Assembly: GCA_023231475.1 (NCBI GenBank)
Contig: JALJEE010000392.1
Span: 1-58,595, forward strand
Source of the DNA: Seison nebaliae
Taxonomy: Eukaryota > Rotifera > Pararotatoria > Seisonacea > Seisonidae
Length of the DNA: 58,595 bases
Direction of reading: 5' to 3'
Shown here: one piece after another, positions 1 to 12,916 of the stretch
Numbering within the stretch: position 1 is the stretch's first letter
Layout: every line of letters starts with the position of its first letter
Notes under the pieces: generated by a model
What the model saw: the letters and a program-made list of their open reading frames with translations, nothing else
What the model was told of the DNA's origin: nothing
The model's database searches: none
Program-made: the position numbers and the translations under genes

Positions 1-1163
1 TCCCCGGATGGAACCTTGTCTGACGTCATTGTTGGCCAAGAAAGGAGTTCCTAGAGTATGATCGAGTGATATCGACACGATGGAAGAGAAACATAATTTA
101 CGAAGAAAACGCAAAACCATATCCGGTGTGTTCCGAGCTGCTATGGAGGAATTACGTCAATGGAATCGAAAGCTTTCGATGCATCGAGGAACAACACGTG
201 TAATTGTGCGCGTTGTGGTCGAGCTTCGAAGAATAATGAGTGGAATATGATAAGAATCGGATGAACGCCTCGATCAGCAGCTCTGTAGGCGAATTGATGA
301 GGAGATGAATAAAAACTCGTCTTGTATCTATTGAGTACCATTCGCTCGATGAGACGAAGCATGAACGGACTGATGCAGATCGGACGGTAAGAATTCAGTT
401 CGTGTGCATCTTTAGATGGTTTCTTCAGCAAAGGAATTGCTCTAAAGTGCAACCATTCCACGGGGCACACTCCTGTGTAGAAAGCCTGATTAACGATTTC
501 GAGAAGAATCGGCGAGGGTCTCTCTTCATAACATTGCACGAGCTTTGGACAGATCCCGTTGATGCCGTGAGCTTTGTTGCTTCCTGAAGAGTTGATCGCA
601 TGGAATTGTGCAGGAATTGGTAGATTATCGAATGAAACAGTCGTCTCCTTTCGAGCTGCCTCGCCGTTAGACGTTAGCTTCGCGCGCAGGACGGAAGTCC
701 TGTTGGAGAACCAATCGGAAGATGCGGTGAGATCGTTCGTTTTCGTTTTTTGTGATGGAGAACGAACTGATGATATCACTAATTCAATGTCGACAGTTTG
801 ACAACCGATTTCGTGTTTCACCGTGGGTGTTGCGTTTCGGTTCAGGAGCAAACGAAGCAGTTGTTTGATTTCAGAGAGTTCGTTGAGTATTGCGACGTTA
901 CTAGGATTCGATTTAGAAAATTTATTGACAGTCGAAGGAGTTTGACGATTTGTAGAGATTACGTTTGTATCGTCGTTTTTTCTTTTCCTTCCGGTATTAG
1001 TCGAGGAATTCTCTAATAATTCTTGGAAAGTTGATGACTTGAGAATACGATCCATATCTGAGGATTGCGATGCGTCACCGGGGACTAACGGTGTAATTAC
1101 TACAGGTGCGTTGGAGATGATTGAAGAGTTGATATCGGTACAGGTACTCGAATCGAATCGAAT
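1..1163 (-). pseudogene. Non-LTR retrotransposon reverse transcriptase remnant
   Basis: An open minus frame runs from about 1163 to a TAG at 143-141. Its C-terminal half reads as a LINE-type reverse transcriptase: a KAHGINGICPKL segment, then SYRPICISPFMLRLIE, then the motif A-like FLDASKAFDSID. The stop falls right after motif A. A motif B-like VRQGS follows in a different minus frame around 20-50, so the element has at least one stop and one frameshift and continues beyond the window edge. The N-terminal half is charged and unrecognised, and I see no endonuclease domain between it and the RT, so it is probably an internally deleted copy. Clade (CR1, Jockey or R2-like) cannot be decided from this fragment. 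Confidence 0.8.
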
Positions 1164-1194
1164 TTAACTCTATTTTCTTGAAAAGTTTGACTTC

Positions 1195-1391
1195 AGAGTA
1201 ATTTCCTCTCCTAAATGGAGTTAATATATGATTTTAGAGTGAATTCTTCTCCGATATCGATCCAAATGGTGAATTCCTCTCCGAAATGGATTTCTCACTA
1301 TTTTGAGAGTGAATTCTTCTCCGAAATCGAAGAATAAGGGTGAATTCCTCTCCGAAATCGAAGAATAACGGTGAATTCCTCTCCGAAATTT
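1195..1391. repeat. Tandem repeat, about 30-bp unit, five to six copies
   Basis: Units beginning GTGAATTCYTCTCCGAWAT start near 1239, 1269, 1309, 1340 and 1371, with a diverged unit near 1195. Spacing is 30, 40, 31 and 31 bp. The array lies immediately 5' of the minus-strand reverse-transcriptase ORF, where a LINE 5' UTR would be, so it may be promoter monomers of that element. That role is inference. Confidence 0.85.
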
Positions 1392-2488
1392 TTGTATTAT
1401 ATATGTAACGATATTAAATATCGTTATAAGTCCATAACATTAATTTCATGCATATTGTTTTATGAATGACTTTTATTTGACCAAAAAGTCTAATAATATT
1501 CTTGCTGTTCGTTCTTTTGTTTTGAGGATTATCTCTGAAAAGACTTTTAATCCACTTTGGAAGTATGCAGGTTAGTGAAATTATATATTTGACACTGGCA
1601 TACGGAAGAAGTAAGAAAAAGTTTCATTTCTATTGTTCAATGTATGGATTATATGGAAGATCAAGGAGATCTATATTTAGTGAATATTTTCGATGTGATC
1701 TAACAAGTTTTTCTAACAATTGTAAGTTTTTCCGTGAATTTTGTATAGTTTTAGCATCATCAACTATAATTTTCTATTTTATATTGTCAAATAACAAGCA
1801 ATTATATACATACAGTAGGAATTTAAAGTAATCGGACACTTTTACGTTTTTATAAAACCGGTCATAACTTCTGTCCTATCAAGTATCTTTCGTAAAGGTG
1901 GATATCACAAAATAGCCCTATTCAAGCTCTTAAACATAGTGCAAAAAAATTTGAAAAATTTTTAATATTTCATGCATAAACAGGGCATTTTGCATATTCA
2001 TAATAAGATATTATAAATAAGATATCGATGAAATTCTAAAAGTGAGCAAATTTCTCATCTATTATAAAAAAAAAACTTTTTTCACTTTTTTCGAAGTTTT
2101 TTAAGTTCTGTTGTCAAATAACTGAGGAAATTTAATGTATGTGGTTTTATTATAATTGGTTTTAATTTTAATTTTAGTTTTTTAAATCGCGTCAGAAAGA
2201 TGTCTTACGGCTATAAACAAATTATCCAGAAAGTTCTATAAATATTAGGACCATGTATCGGTCCTATATTATATCGGATATGTAGGGCCAATATTTACAT
2301 ATACCGTATATATAAAATTTTTAATATGGAATTTTTAAAACAAAACAAATATAATAAATAAATATATATTTGTCCATAGGTGAAAGGTTGAAGTCGCCCG
2401 CAATAATGAATGATTTACCAACGCATTCATGAGACAGAAATTCATCTAACATCATATATTTTAATACAATCATCATATATATATAATA
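1392..2488. other. Gene-poor AT-rich stretch
   Basis: No credible coding exon is visible. The 88-codon plus frame at 1565-1831 has no recognisable domain. Around 1815-1880 a TA-CAGT followed by CGGACAC resembles the end of a Tc1/mariner inverted repeat, but no matching partner end or transposase was found. A TCAGAAAGATGTC near 2195 is similar to the inverted arms of the foldback element at 2489-2640. Confidence 0.4.
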
Positions 2489-2640
2489 TTTTTTTCAACT
2501 TTTTTTGGACACAACGTCTTTCTGACATTTCCCCTATTTATAGGGAAATATATAAACATATAAACATATGAAACATATAAACATACATATAAAAATAGGG
2601 AAAATGTCGGAGAGAGGTTGTGTCCAAATTTTGAAAATTA
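2489..2640. mobile_element. Short palindromic (foldback) MITE-like element
   Basis: The left arm from about 2489 includes GGACACAACGTCTTTCTGAC at 2507-2526. It is the imperfect reverse complement of the right arm ending with GTTGTGTCC at 2617-2625. Homology extends about 33 bp in each arm, through a CCCTATTT/AAATAGGG pair, and loosely into the flanking A/T tracts. The loop is a short ATAAACAT-rich repeat. No coding capacity is present. No target duplication could be fixed by eye. Confidence 0.75.
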
Positions 2641-5600
2641 ACGGATTTACTTAATTCTTTTTTTAAAATACATTAGTAGTATGGTCTAAAGTTATAAAAA
2701 AAATTTCAAGAAAATTGAACTACTATAAGACCCATAAATTTGGGTTCAAACTTAACGTCTTATGAAAAATTGATTTTTTAAAATATGTTTAACTAGAAAA
2801 CTCTCAATTACGAATAGATTTTTAGAATAAAATAGAAAGTAGAAATAACTGAGTTGTAGAGCAATTCGAGCTCTTTCTAAATATATTAAATCTAATATGG
2901 TAACTATAAGATTTCTGGTAGAAAATGGAGTCTCAAAAAAAAGTTTAAAAAAATCGACTGCCAAATTTTTTTCCCGCCTGATTACCTACAATCATATAAC
3001 TCGATTCTTATCCAGCTTTTAAAGCAACGGGTATCGCGTCGAAATAAAGTTAAATTTTACGAAATAAAATTGAAAATCATATAACGAATTTCAAATTTTG
3101 ATTTTTGCTTAGGAAAATAATGTTAAAATTCGACAAAGGAATGGTATAATTATATTAAATTGCATCTTGTTATGTGATGGTAAGTTATTTTAATGTACCT
3201 TCGAATGTCTTGAAGTTAAATTTTAGTTTTGCTGTAAATTTTGAAGTAAATATTACGATAACGATGTACAATCTTCGTTTAACCTAACTTTGCAACGGTT
3301 TTGATCCTAATGATATAGATTGTTTTTAAGAAATGTTTAAAATATTGGGAAATTTGACGGTGATGATTGTGATAGGGAATGAAATGAATGAAGAAAAGAA
3401 GATTCAATAAAAAAACATAAATTACCAATTTTCGTCGTTAAATTATATTAGCAATTGATTTGTTTGGTTCATTCTCATTATCATATTCATAGAATCATCG
3501 GACGTATAGTTGACATGTTCTAATTTATTTTATGTTGAACGCCGCCAATGAGACAAGTAGCTAACTAATATCTGATAGAGCGATTGAGGAAAAGTATATC
3601 GCTTATTTCATTTGCCGTTTCTCGTTATCAGAGAAAGGAAACTGAATATAAATTACGAATATTAAAACATAAAAGCAATTTCGTTCTTTTCTTCTCGTCT
3701 TCTTCAGCCGAATTGACGACACCGTGCATAAACACAGGCGACATGCATGACTATAGAAGAAATAAATTACAAATGTTGACTTCTAATAAGGGAATTGTTC
3801 ATATGAACTGCTCATCTCACTCTTTGATTAGGAATGAGGAATAAACAGAAAGAAATTTAGGAGGACATTTTCGTTAAGTCCAATTGGAAGAGCAATAATT
3901 CTTTTTTATGACTCTTCTTCTCTGATCGATTCGACAGAGGTGAGTGATCAAGCAATATGATAATTGCCTATAACTTCCACTGACATACATCAATAAAAGA
4001 TAATTCTTTCAAAATGAAGACTGGAACGATATGAAATAATAAAATGGTATAATGTAATTCATCACACATTCAATCGTTTCATTATTTCTTCACGATGTCA
4101 AATTAAGAAATTTCTATCTAATAAACTTTCGTGAGTTTTATTACTTCTCATATATACTTATCGTTCTCCATTTATTCATTTGCGTGTATTAAATCAATTT
4201 TATATTATTAGTCCATAAAAGGAAAGTAATCATCACTAAAATAAAAAGATGATGAATACAATCAGATCTATGATAGATGATGATTGAAGACGTAACTGAA
4301 AAAATTAATAACATGCATATGCATCATGTTATTCCTGTTAATGGTAGTCTCAATTGATCGTTAATAAATTTTCGCTTATAATATAAAGTTTATTTAGTTG
4401 TCAAAAGAAAATATCTTTCACCATCAGATCCATTTCATTCTAATCAATTGAATGAATAAATTAAAAAGAATTCTAGTCATTTCTTCAAGTCCATATCGAT
4501 TTAAATATTTATATTTATAGAAAGTTTTACTTATTCTTTATAGGAAGAAATTTTACGGATTCTATCGATTCTAATCCAACAATTTTCACCCTTTTATTGT
4601 GCAACAACTGCTCGAAACTACTATATTAATTTATTAGTTGTCTCTACCACTACTGATCTTACCACTTCACAATATAGAATTTTTAGGGAATATTGATTGA
4701 TTACATATGTAGTATCTGTGTAGAATGGTGGAGAGTGGAGGAATATCGTGCATTTTGTCGACCGATGCGTACGATTGATAAGAAGTTAGGAGCGGACATG
4801 TCGTTTCCTTCGTTCAAACGATCGTTTACATTCTCAATAAACATAAAGCAAACGAACTAAATCAGATACAATGGAATAAAACGATTTATATGCAAAAATC
4901 AGACATTAGGGCGACAAAGTAAATGAATGATTGATACATTTATCATATTCGCTTAACTGCTTTTGAATCGATTCGCGAGAGATAAAATGATAATATTTTC
5001 GACTAATTGTTCCCTATCGCTCTCCCATGAACAAGTCCAATTGTTCTCTAGAATGAAACGAATCATATTTCCTTACAATTCCAATCATTTCTTATGCAAC
5101 CATTTTCCTGTCATTTCCCTTTAAAAAATGTTGTTTATCAGAATAACTTTTTAATCGTTGTTAATCTGAACATTTTGCATAACATTGATGCATTGCAGTA
5201 CAAGAAAAAGAACCATTTTCGGGCCAAAAGCCCATCATGACAAAACAGGCCATAGAAATATGTTAAATGGGAAAAAATTCGCTTTAAGCGAATAATATTA
5301 AATATGGAGTAGCGGAAAGTACCTACAAAAAAAACCAAATATCAATTTCCAATTTCAATTGATTCAACAATTGACGTTCCACGGTGAAATATGTTAATAA
5401 TTAAAATTATCTGTCTGAGTTACGGACAATAATTTTAATGTTTTCATCTAATTTCGTAGTATTCCTTGAGTGTAAATGTCCAGTGAGTTAGTTAGCCGAA
5501 AATATTAAGGCTTTCAACGATCACCTTTCTGCAAATATTATCAATCAACTATTGTCAAATCGCCACTGTCAATCAAAAGACAATTCATGGAAATTATTGA

Positions 5601-8533
5601 ATGAGCACAAATCGCTCAAATTTTCCGAAATATTTGGCGGTGCATGATAGATGATGAATTAAAATATTGAATATCAACAACGATATAAAAAGGAGCTTAT
5701 GGAATCGGAAGATGGAAATGACGCGCAATTGAATTATAAAGAAAAAAGTTTAATTTATTATGTCATTACCGGTTGCGGCGAATAAATGAGAAAAATTCTT
5801 CCATTTGAAAGAAACTTTACCTTTCATAATTACTTCCATAATCTTTTTTTATTCGTCTTCTTGAATAAATCCCGCTCAAATTCATTGTTCGATTAACATC
5901 TGGTGAATATGAGGAGGTGGAAGATGGTGAGAGAATATTAATAAAGAGTCCTCCAAAGACTAAAATGAGAATATTAAGTAAATTCTTTTTATTTATCTTC
6001 TTCCACCAAATCTTCTTCTTCGTCTTCTTCCATTCATCTGTCAATTATCATCGCCATTTTAATTTATTTGACGACATTCGTATTCTATTTAATTACAATA
6101 ATAGAATGAATTCCTTCATTTCTTCTTATTGAACTTTAATTTCATTCTTAATTCCTAATTTTTATGACTATAATTCTCTTTTGTTCATTTGTTCTCTCCT
6201 GCTCTCCATTCAAACTTGTGAACTAAAAGAAGGCAATTGTCAAATTAGCTTCATAATTTCTTCTAAAAGAAGCCATTTTTATTAGAAGAATGATTGACCT
6301 GTAATATAATGATATTTATGATCTTTTTATTTAGTTACCTTTCGATAATGAAACTGAGTTTCTTCTCATTTCAATGAGTCAAACAAATGAGCAAACTTAT
6401 TTTTATTTTCTTCTCCAAAAACTTTTCCTCCCGACCACCACCTTATCGTTTACCAATCAAAAAGGTCGTCTCCCGCTAAGTATTGGAACTTTTTTCTACT
6501 TTCCTTTTATTTTCTTACTCTATTTGAAATTTTTTTGATATAGTCCCTAAATCGAAAAACACAAATAACCGAGGTTTTAGGTTTGGAGAACAGTTAGAAT
6601 TTTTATCATCGTCTTCATCCGATTCATTTAAATTTCTAATTGAAACGGTATTTTTAAGGGTGAAATAAGAACGGCATCTGTCCTAAAGCATCTGTCTCAG
6701 GATCATTCTATTAACTAGAAGAAACAGAAATTATTAGTAATAATTTGTTAGAATTCCATGTAAATAATTGAAGAGGTTCCCGCGCAATCGTAAAAGAAAA
6801 CATTAAAAAAATTATGAATATCAAAAAAGAAGATGGGCATAAAATTCAGTTAAATTATTCTTGGCAATCGACAAATGGGATACTATTAAAAATTCCAAAG
6901 GAACTATTAGTTGTTAATCCGAGTAACAAGATGGGTCAGAATAATTCGGTTTAAACAAAAGATTAATAGAATGACACCTTGATTTCCTCAATTGAAAGTT
7001 GTCAAAAGAATAAAATCGAGTAATAAGAGTAAATAATGAGAAACGGAAATATCTGTCCAAGTTTCATCTAGTCACGGAAAATTGTTATTATTCGACTGAA
7101 TGAGTCGTGTGGATGAAAGTGATTAATCTCAATTCAATATTTCCATCTTCCTAACTCCCCTCACATTTAGTATGATTCTTCACTGTACTTCTTCTTCGTC
7201 AACTTATCATACAAATGTCGGCATTGGTCATCCCTCACGACTTATCGGCAATTGTAGTTCATAATAATTACCATTCCTTTTATATGTTTCTTGAAGAAAC
7301 GAAATAAACAAATGAAAATGTCTCGTGTCTCATTTAAGAAAGATGTGAATGATCTTCAAGAAGAAGGAAGAACGAACAGATGAGTATCAAATAATCATCT
7401 AGTCGTTTAGGAAGTAAGAAAGAAAGAAGAAAGAAATGATCAATCTTCATCTCATCTGTTTAATATGGATGGGAAGCTATTGGTAAACCAATCAAGTGAA
7501 GCGAGTGTTCCCTAAACATCCTCTAATTGGATAAGAGGATTGGTGGATGTTTGTCGATTTGTATAGAAATTAGATGGATGTTAATGTAAATGTGTTGTGA
7601 GAGGAGAATTAAAATTTTTCTAAAACTTTCCATATTTCGAGTTCATCACTCAATTAATCAATGAAGCCGATCTAATGTAAATATAATGATATAATGAATA
7701 ATGTTGATGTAACACATGGTTTATTCGCAGAAATCGTTCTACTACATCTCTTTAATTATTCGAGATGCTGAATTATGTTTTAATTACTTTCAATCAGCAA
7801 ATCATTTCATTTTCATCGTTACACTTCATACACATTTCTTCAAACAGGTATAAATGAAAACTTAAAGTAAATCTCTCCATAGATCATCGGCATACATATG
7901 TGTCTCTCCAAATTGAATCGAATCTTCCTCACTTGTCTTCTCTGTGCGCGATTATTGGTGAAGTGTTATTGTGATTTATTCATAAATAAAAGTTCATTTA
8001 AAGAACATGATGTTTCCATATCATTTCTCTTTCATCCTAACAATCATCATCATCATTATTCTCCTTTCTTCTCCATATATTATTAAATTTATAGTTCTGT
8101 CCAAACAGATAAGTTATATCAATAAAATAAGAAAAAGAAAATTAATTAGAATAATAATCATATGAATGAAATTGAACTAATCTATCCTTCTCTTATTCCA
8201 TCATCGTCATCATCATCTCCGCAACTTGAACATGATTGTGAATGGAAAATTTCTTTGTAAAATTCTTTTTTAAATTCTTTCCTATTTTCTTGTTCGTCTG
8301 ACGAAATTATTTTAATGAATCTAATATTATAATGAGGACATTCATCTCCCACACCATTCATGATTCTATAGTTAGATCAATATTGAAGTAAGACGAAGAA
8401 TATTGATATTATTTCCATATTTACTTGATTAGAAATTTTTATTAAATTATTATCCTAAATTCTTATTTAAATTCCTTTCTAATATTCATTTCATATTCAT
8501 TCCCCCCAATCCTCTTTCCCAGACCATATTATT
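2641..8533. other. Long intergenic stretch upstream of the homeobox gene
   Basis: About 5.9 kb of AT-rich DNA with no credible gene. Open frames at 2752-2964, 3584-3844, 5138-5338, 5917-6132 and 7898-8086 are short and have no recognisable domains. A minus frame ending at 5817 has an acceptor-like CATTTTAG near 5965 and a GTAAAG donor-like site at its end, but no flanking exons were found. The size fits cis-regulatory DNA of a developmental homeobox gene, which is inference. A TTTCCCAG acceptor-like site lies at about 8515-8522, just before the homeobox start codon. Confidence 0.5.
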
Positions 8534-10208
<1,675 letters not shown>

Positions 10209-10360
10209 AAGTGTGTAGCAGATGGAGCGAGAAACATAAAATATTAATTGAAATCAAATTGTTTTCTTTTATTTAATTTATAAAATTTATTCAATGGTAT
10301 TTTTTTTCCCATATTTCGATGTCATTTAATTTCATTTATTATAATTAAATTACTTATTCT

Positions 10361-11760
10361 TCATTTATTCTCAATTTCATCTTCATCATCATCATCGTCA
10401 TCATAATCATCATCATCTTCTTCATCATCTTCATCATCATCGTCATCTTCTTCCTCATCTATATCATGTTGTTTCGATTTTCGTTTAGTTTTCTCTTTAT
10501 TTAATTTCACATTCTTCTGTGTAGTAATTTTATTGTGAATTTTTTTCAATTCATCATCTATTTCTTTTCTTTTCGCTTCAGGAATTGAGCTATTCAAAAT
10601 AGTTAAGGTTAAACAGATATATAATGTATATTGATACCAACATTGATGAATTGTTGGTTAGATCAATAATAGAATCGCTCGTTGGTAAGAAGGAATTGAT
10701 TGGAGATCTGTCTTGTAGAGATGGTTCACAGAATATTTTAGATTGATGTCCCTTCTCCTTTTTCATCAATTCAATCAACTTCCTGATGAACAGTAAGTTA
10801 GTTAGAGAATTATTCTCAGTTTCCTTTTGAATCGTAGCTTCGTAACAGATGTCATAAGAAGGATATCTTAAGAGTCAAATTTAATTTCAATTTAAAACTT
10901 ATTTTTATACAAACTAACAAAGGTTTTTGAAGTTGATTCATTTGTGCGAAATGATCGAAAGTTTTGCTCAGACGTTCTTTCCAAAATAATCCATCGAGAA
11001 CATTGCTGTATTCGAAAGAATAGGAGGACTGTTCGATTATATCCAAAATAAATTCTAAAAATTTCAGTTATTTAAAAAAGAGATTGGAAAAATTTTTTTA
11101 AATTTTCTGTTTTTCAATTTTTATAATTAAGAACCTTTATAAACAAAGAATAATTGAAAGGTGTACAATAAATCGATAAAAGACACAGTTTCTTCATTTT
11201 CTATATTGGCAATTCTGATAAATGAAAGTATAAAATTAACATAAATAAATAAACATTCGAACTTGAAACAGAGTTGAACAAGCTCTTTATCGAAATCATT
11301 GGAAATTAAAAAAAATAGTGTTTCAAAATCTTCGATTGATAGTTCTAATTAAGAATTTCATTTTATTCAGCTATGTGAAAAATTTAAATTAAACTTCCGT
11401 TTTCTATTCCAAATCGATGATAGATGGTGGCAAAGAGAAGCAGAAAACATTTTCTATTGAAACTATTATGTTGAATGAATATATAGTCTCTATATAAGAC
11501 ATGTCTTCCAAAACTTAAATCGGTAAAACTTTAGAAAATTTATTTTCAACTGTAAGAGATGAAGGAGAAACTATTCTAGAAGAAATTGATTTATATCAAT
11601 ATTATTTTCTTGTCTGATTAACTCGTAAGATGAAAGGGCATCTGAAAAATAGAAATTTATATCATGCTTCCCTGAAAAATTTTAAATTATTTGAAACGTT
11701 AATTACTCTAAAGAAACAAAACGAACTTAAATATTGTTGTATTAATACTTCAACATTCAT
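10361..11760 (-). CDS. CSTPP1: CSTPP1 (C11orf49) homologue, tubulin polyglutamylase complex regulator
   Basis: Seven exons: 11760-11727, 11671-11572, 11528-11395, 11344-11135, 11054-10911, about 10837-10642 and 10589-10361, giving about 348 aa; human is 331. Phases agree at every junction except that the 10911/10837 junction could be 10915/10823. Recognition rests on colinear matches to the vertebrate family: QQYLRKHDI at the start, LLEYFTDLSFGRHVLYRDY, then FATIYHRFGIENG, SFIDLLYTFQLFFVYKEFI, and a more diverged LDGLFWKERL region. The family localises to centriolar satellites and regulates microtubule polyglutamylation. The C-terminus is lineage-specific: a basic stretch, then a run of about 40 mostly Asp/Glu residues coded by a GAT/GAA trinucleotide tract (about 10376-10462). 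AATAAA overlaps the stop codon. Confidence 0.82.
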
Positions 11761-12916
11761 AATAACTTCAAAACTAATTACCATGGAAACTAATTTTGAG
11801 AAGAGTTATTTAACTCTGCTCCAGTTAGAAGTTCGTTGATGTTTAAGAGCTATGTAAATTTTAAGCTTCATATTCAATTTAATTAATCCGATAAAATTAT
11901 ATTTTAATTAAAATTTCTCTTTATACAGAATGGTGAAAGGGGAGGAAGTGGAGAATGATAGTTGGAGGGAAGAATGAATTAAATTAAAAAAATTTCGTTT
12001 TCTTTCCAATTTTCATATTTGCTCTTACATAAATATTGGGGAAAACATGAAGAAAAATTATCTTTTCTAAATTTTTCTCGTTTTGTTTAGGAGTTACTAC
12101 TATTAATATTTTCGTCTCACTCACTTATTTAAATTGAGCGAACTCCTTCTCTTTTTTCTTCGTTCAATATTTAGTTATCTACTTATCATTCAAATAAACA
12201 CATTCTCATACACATTCTCTGTCATATAACAGTACATACACACAGACCATCATTGCATCTACATCACACTCCGACTTGCATTTGTAGAGAGGAGGCCAAA
12301 CATAATTCTTTTAATTATTTCTTTTTTTCATCATTTCCCCCTCTGGATAAGAAGAAAGTACAAGAGAATATAAAAAATTATATTTACCACATATCATCCT
12401 CTATTCTCTTCTATATTTGACGTCGTGTAATTTGGAAAAGATTTATTATTTATTTCCAACGAACACCTATCAACAAATCTACAATTGTATGAACTTGTAA
12501 TGATGAGAATATTGGTTAGAGAAAGATAAATTATATAAAATTCATTGAAGTGAAAATATAAAGATTGATTCAATAAATTTTTTTGAAGACATATACTACA
12601 TTGAACGTTAGAAACATACGTATATATAATTTCCTATATATCATACAGTGAAATCGAAGAAGTTCACACCGCCGTTTTCTCATACACATCAACATCATTG
12701 TATTGAGACATCATTGAAACGTATCTATCTATCTACCTTATATTGGAGGGGGGAGAAAAGACTTTTTCCTTTCTACCTTCCACTTTTTCTTCTTTGTTTA
12801 AGAATTATTTGATAACATCAGAAGAATTGAGAATAACATCATCGTCATCAACTAAATCCGTCTTCTTCTTCTTCTCTCCAATCCAGATTTATAAGTTTTT
12901 TGGTCATTTGTTTTAG
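11761..12916. other. Intergenic region between divergent genes
   Basis: This separates the minus-strand CSTPP1 start from the plus-strand epsinR first coding exon. It should hold both promoters. The plus side near 12240-12900 has pyrimidine-rich runs and ends in TTTTAG at 12911-12916, an acceptor for the first recognised epsinR exon, so a 5' exon of that gene is likely here. I could not identify it. Confidence 0.4.

Noticed and set aside
1815-2110. Tc1/mariner inverted-repeat end
   Set aside because: Only one end-like motif; no transposase and no matching opposite end.
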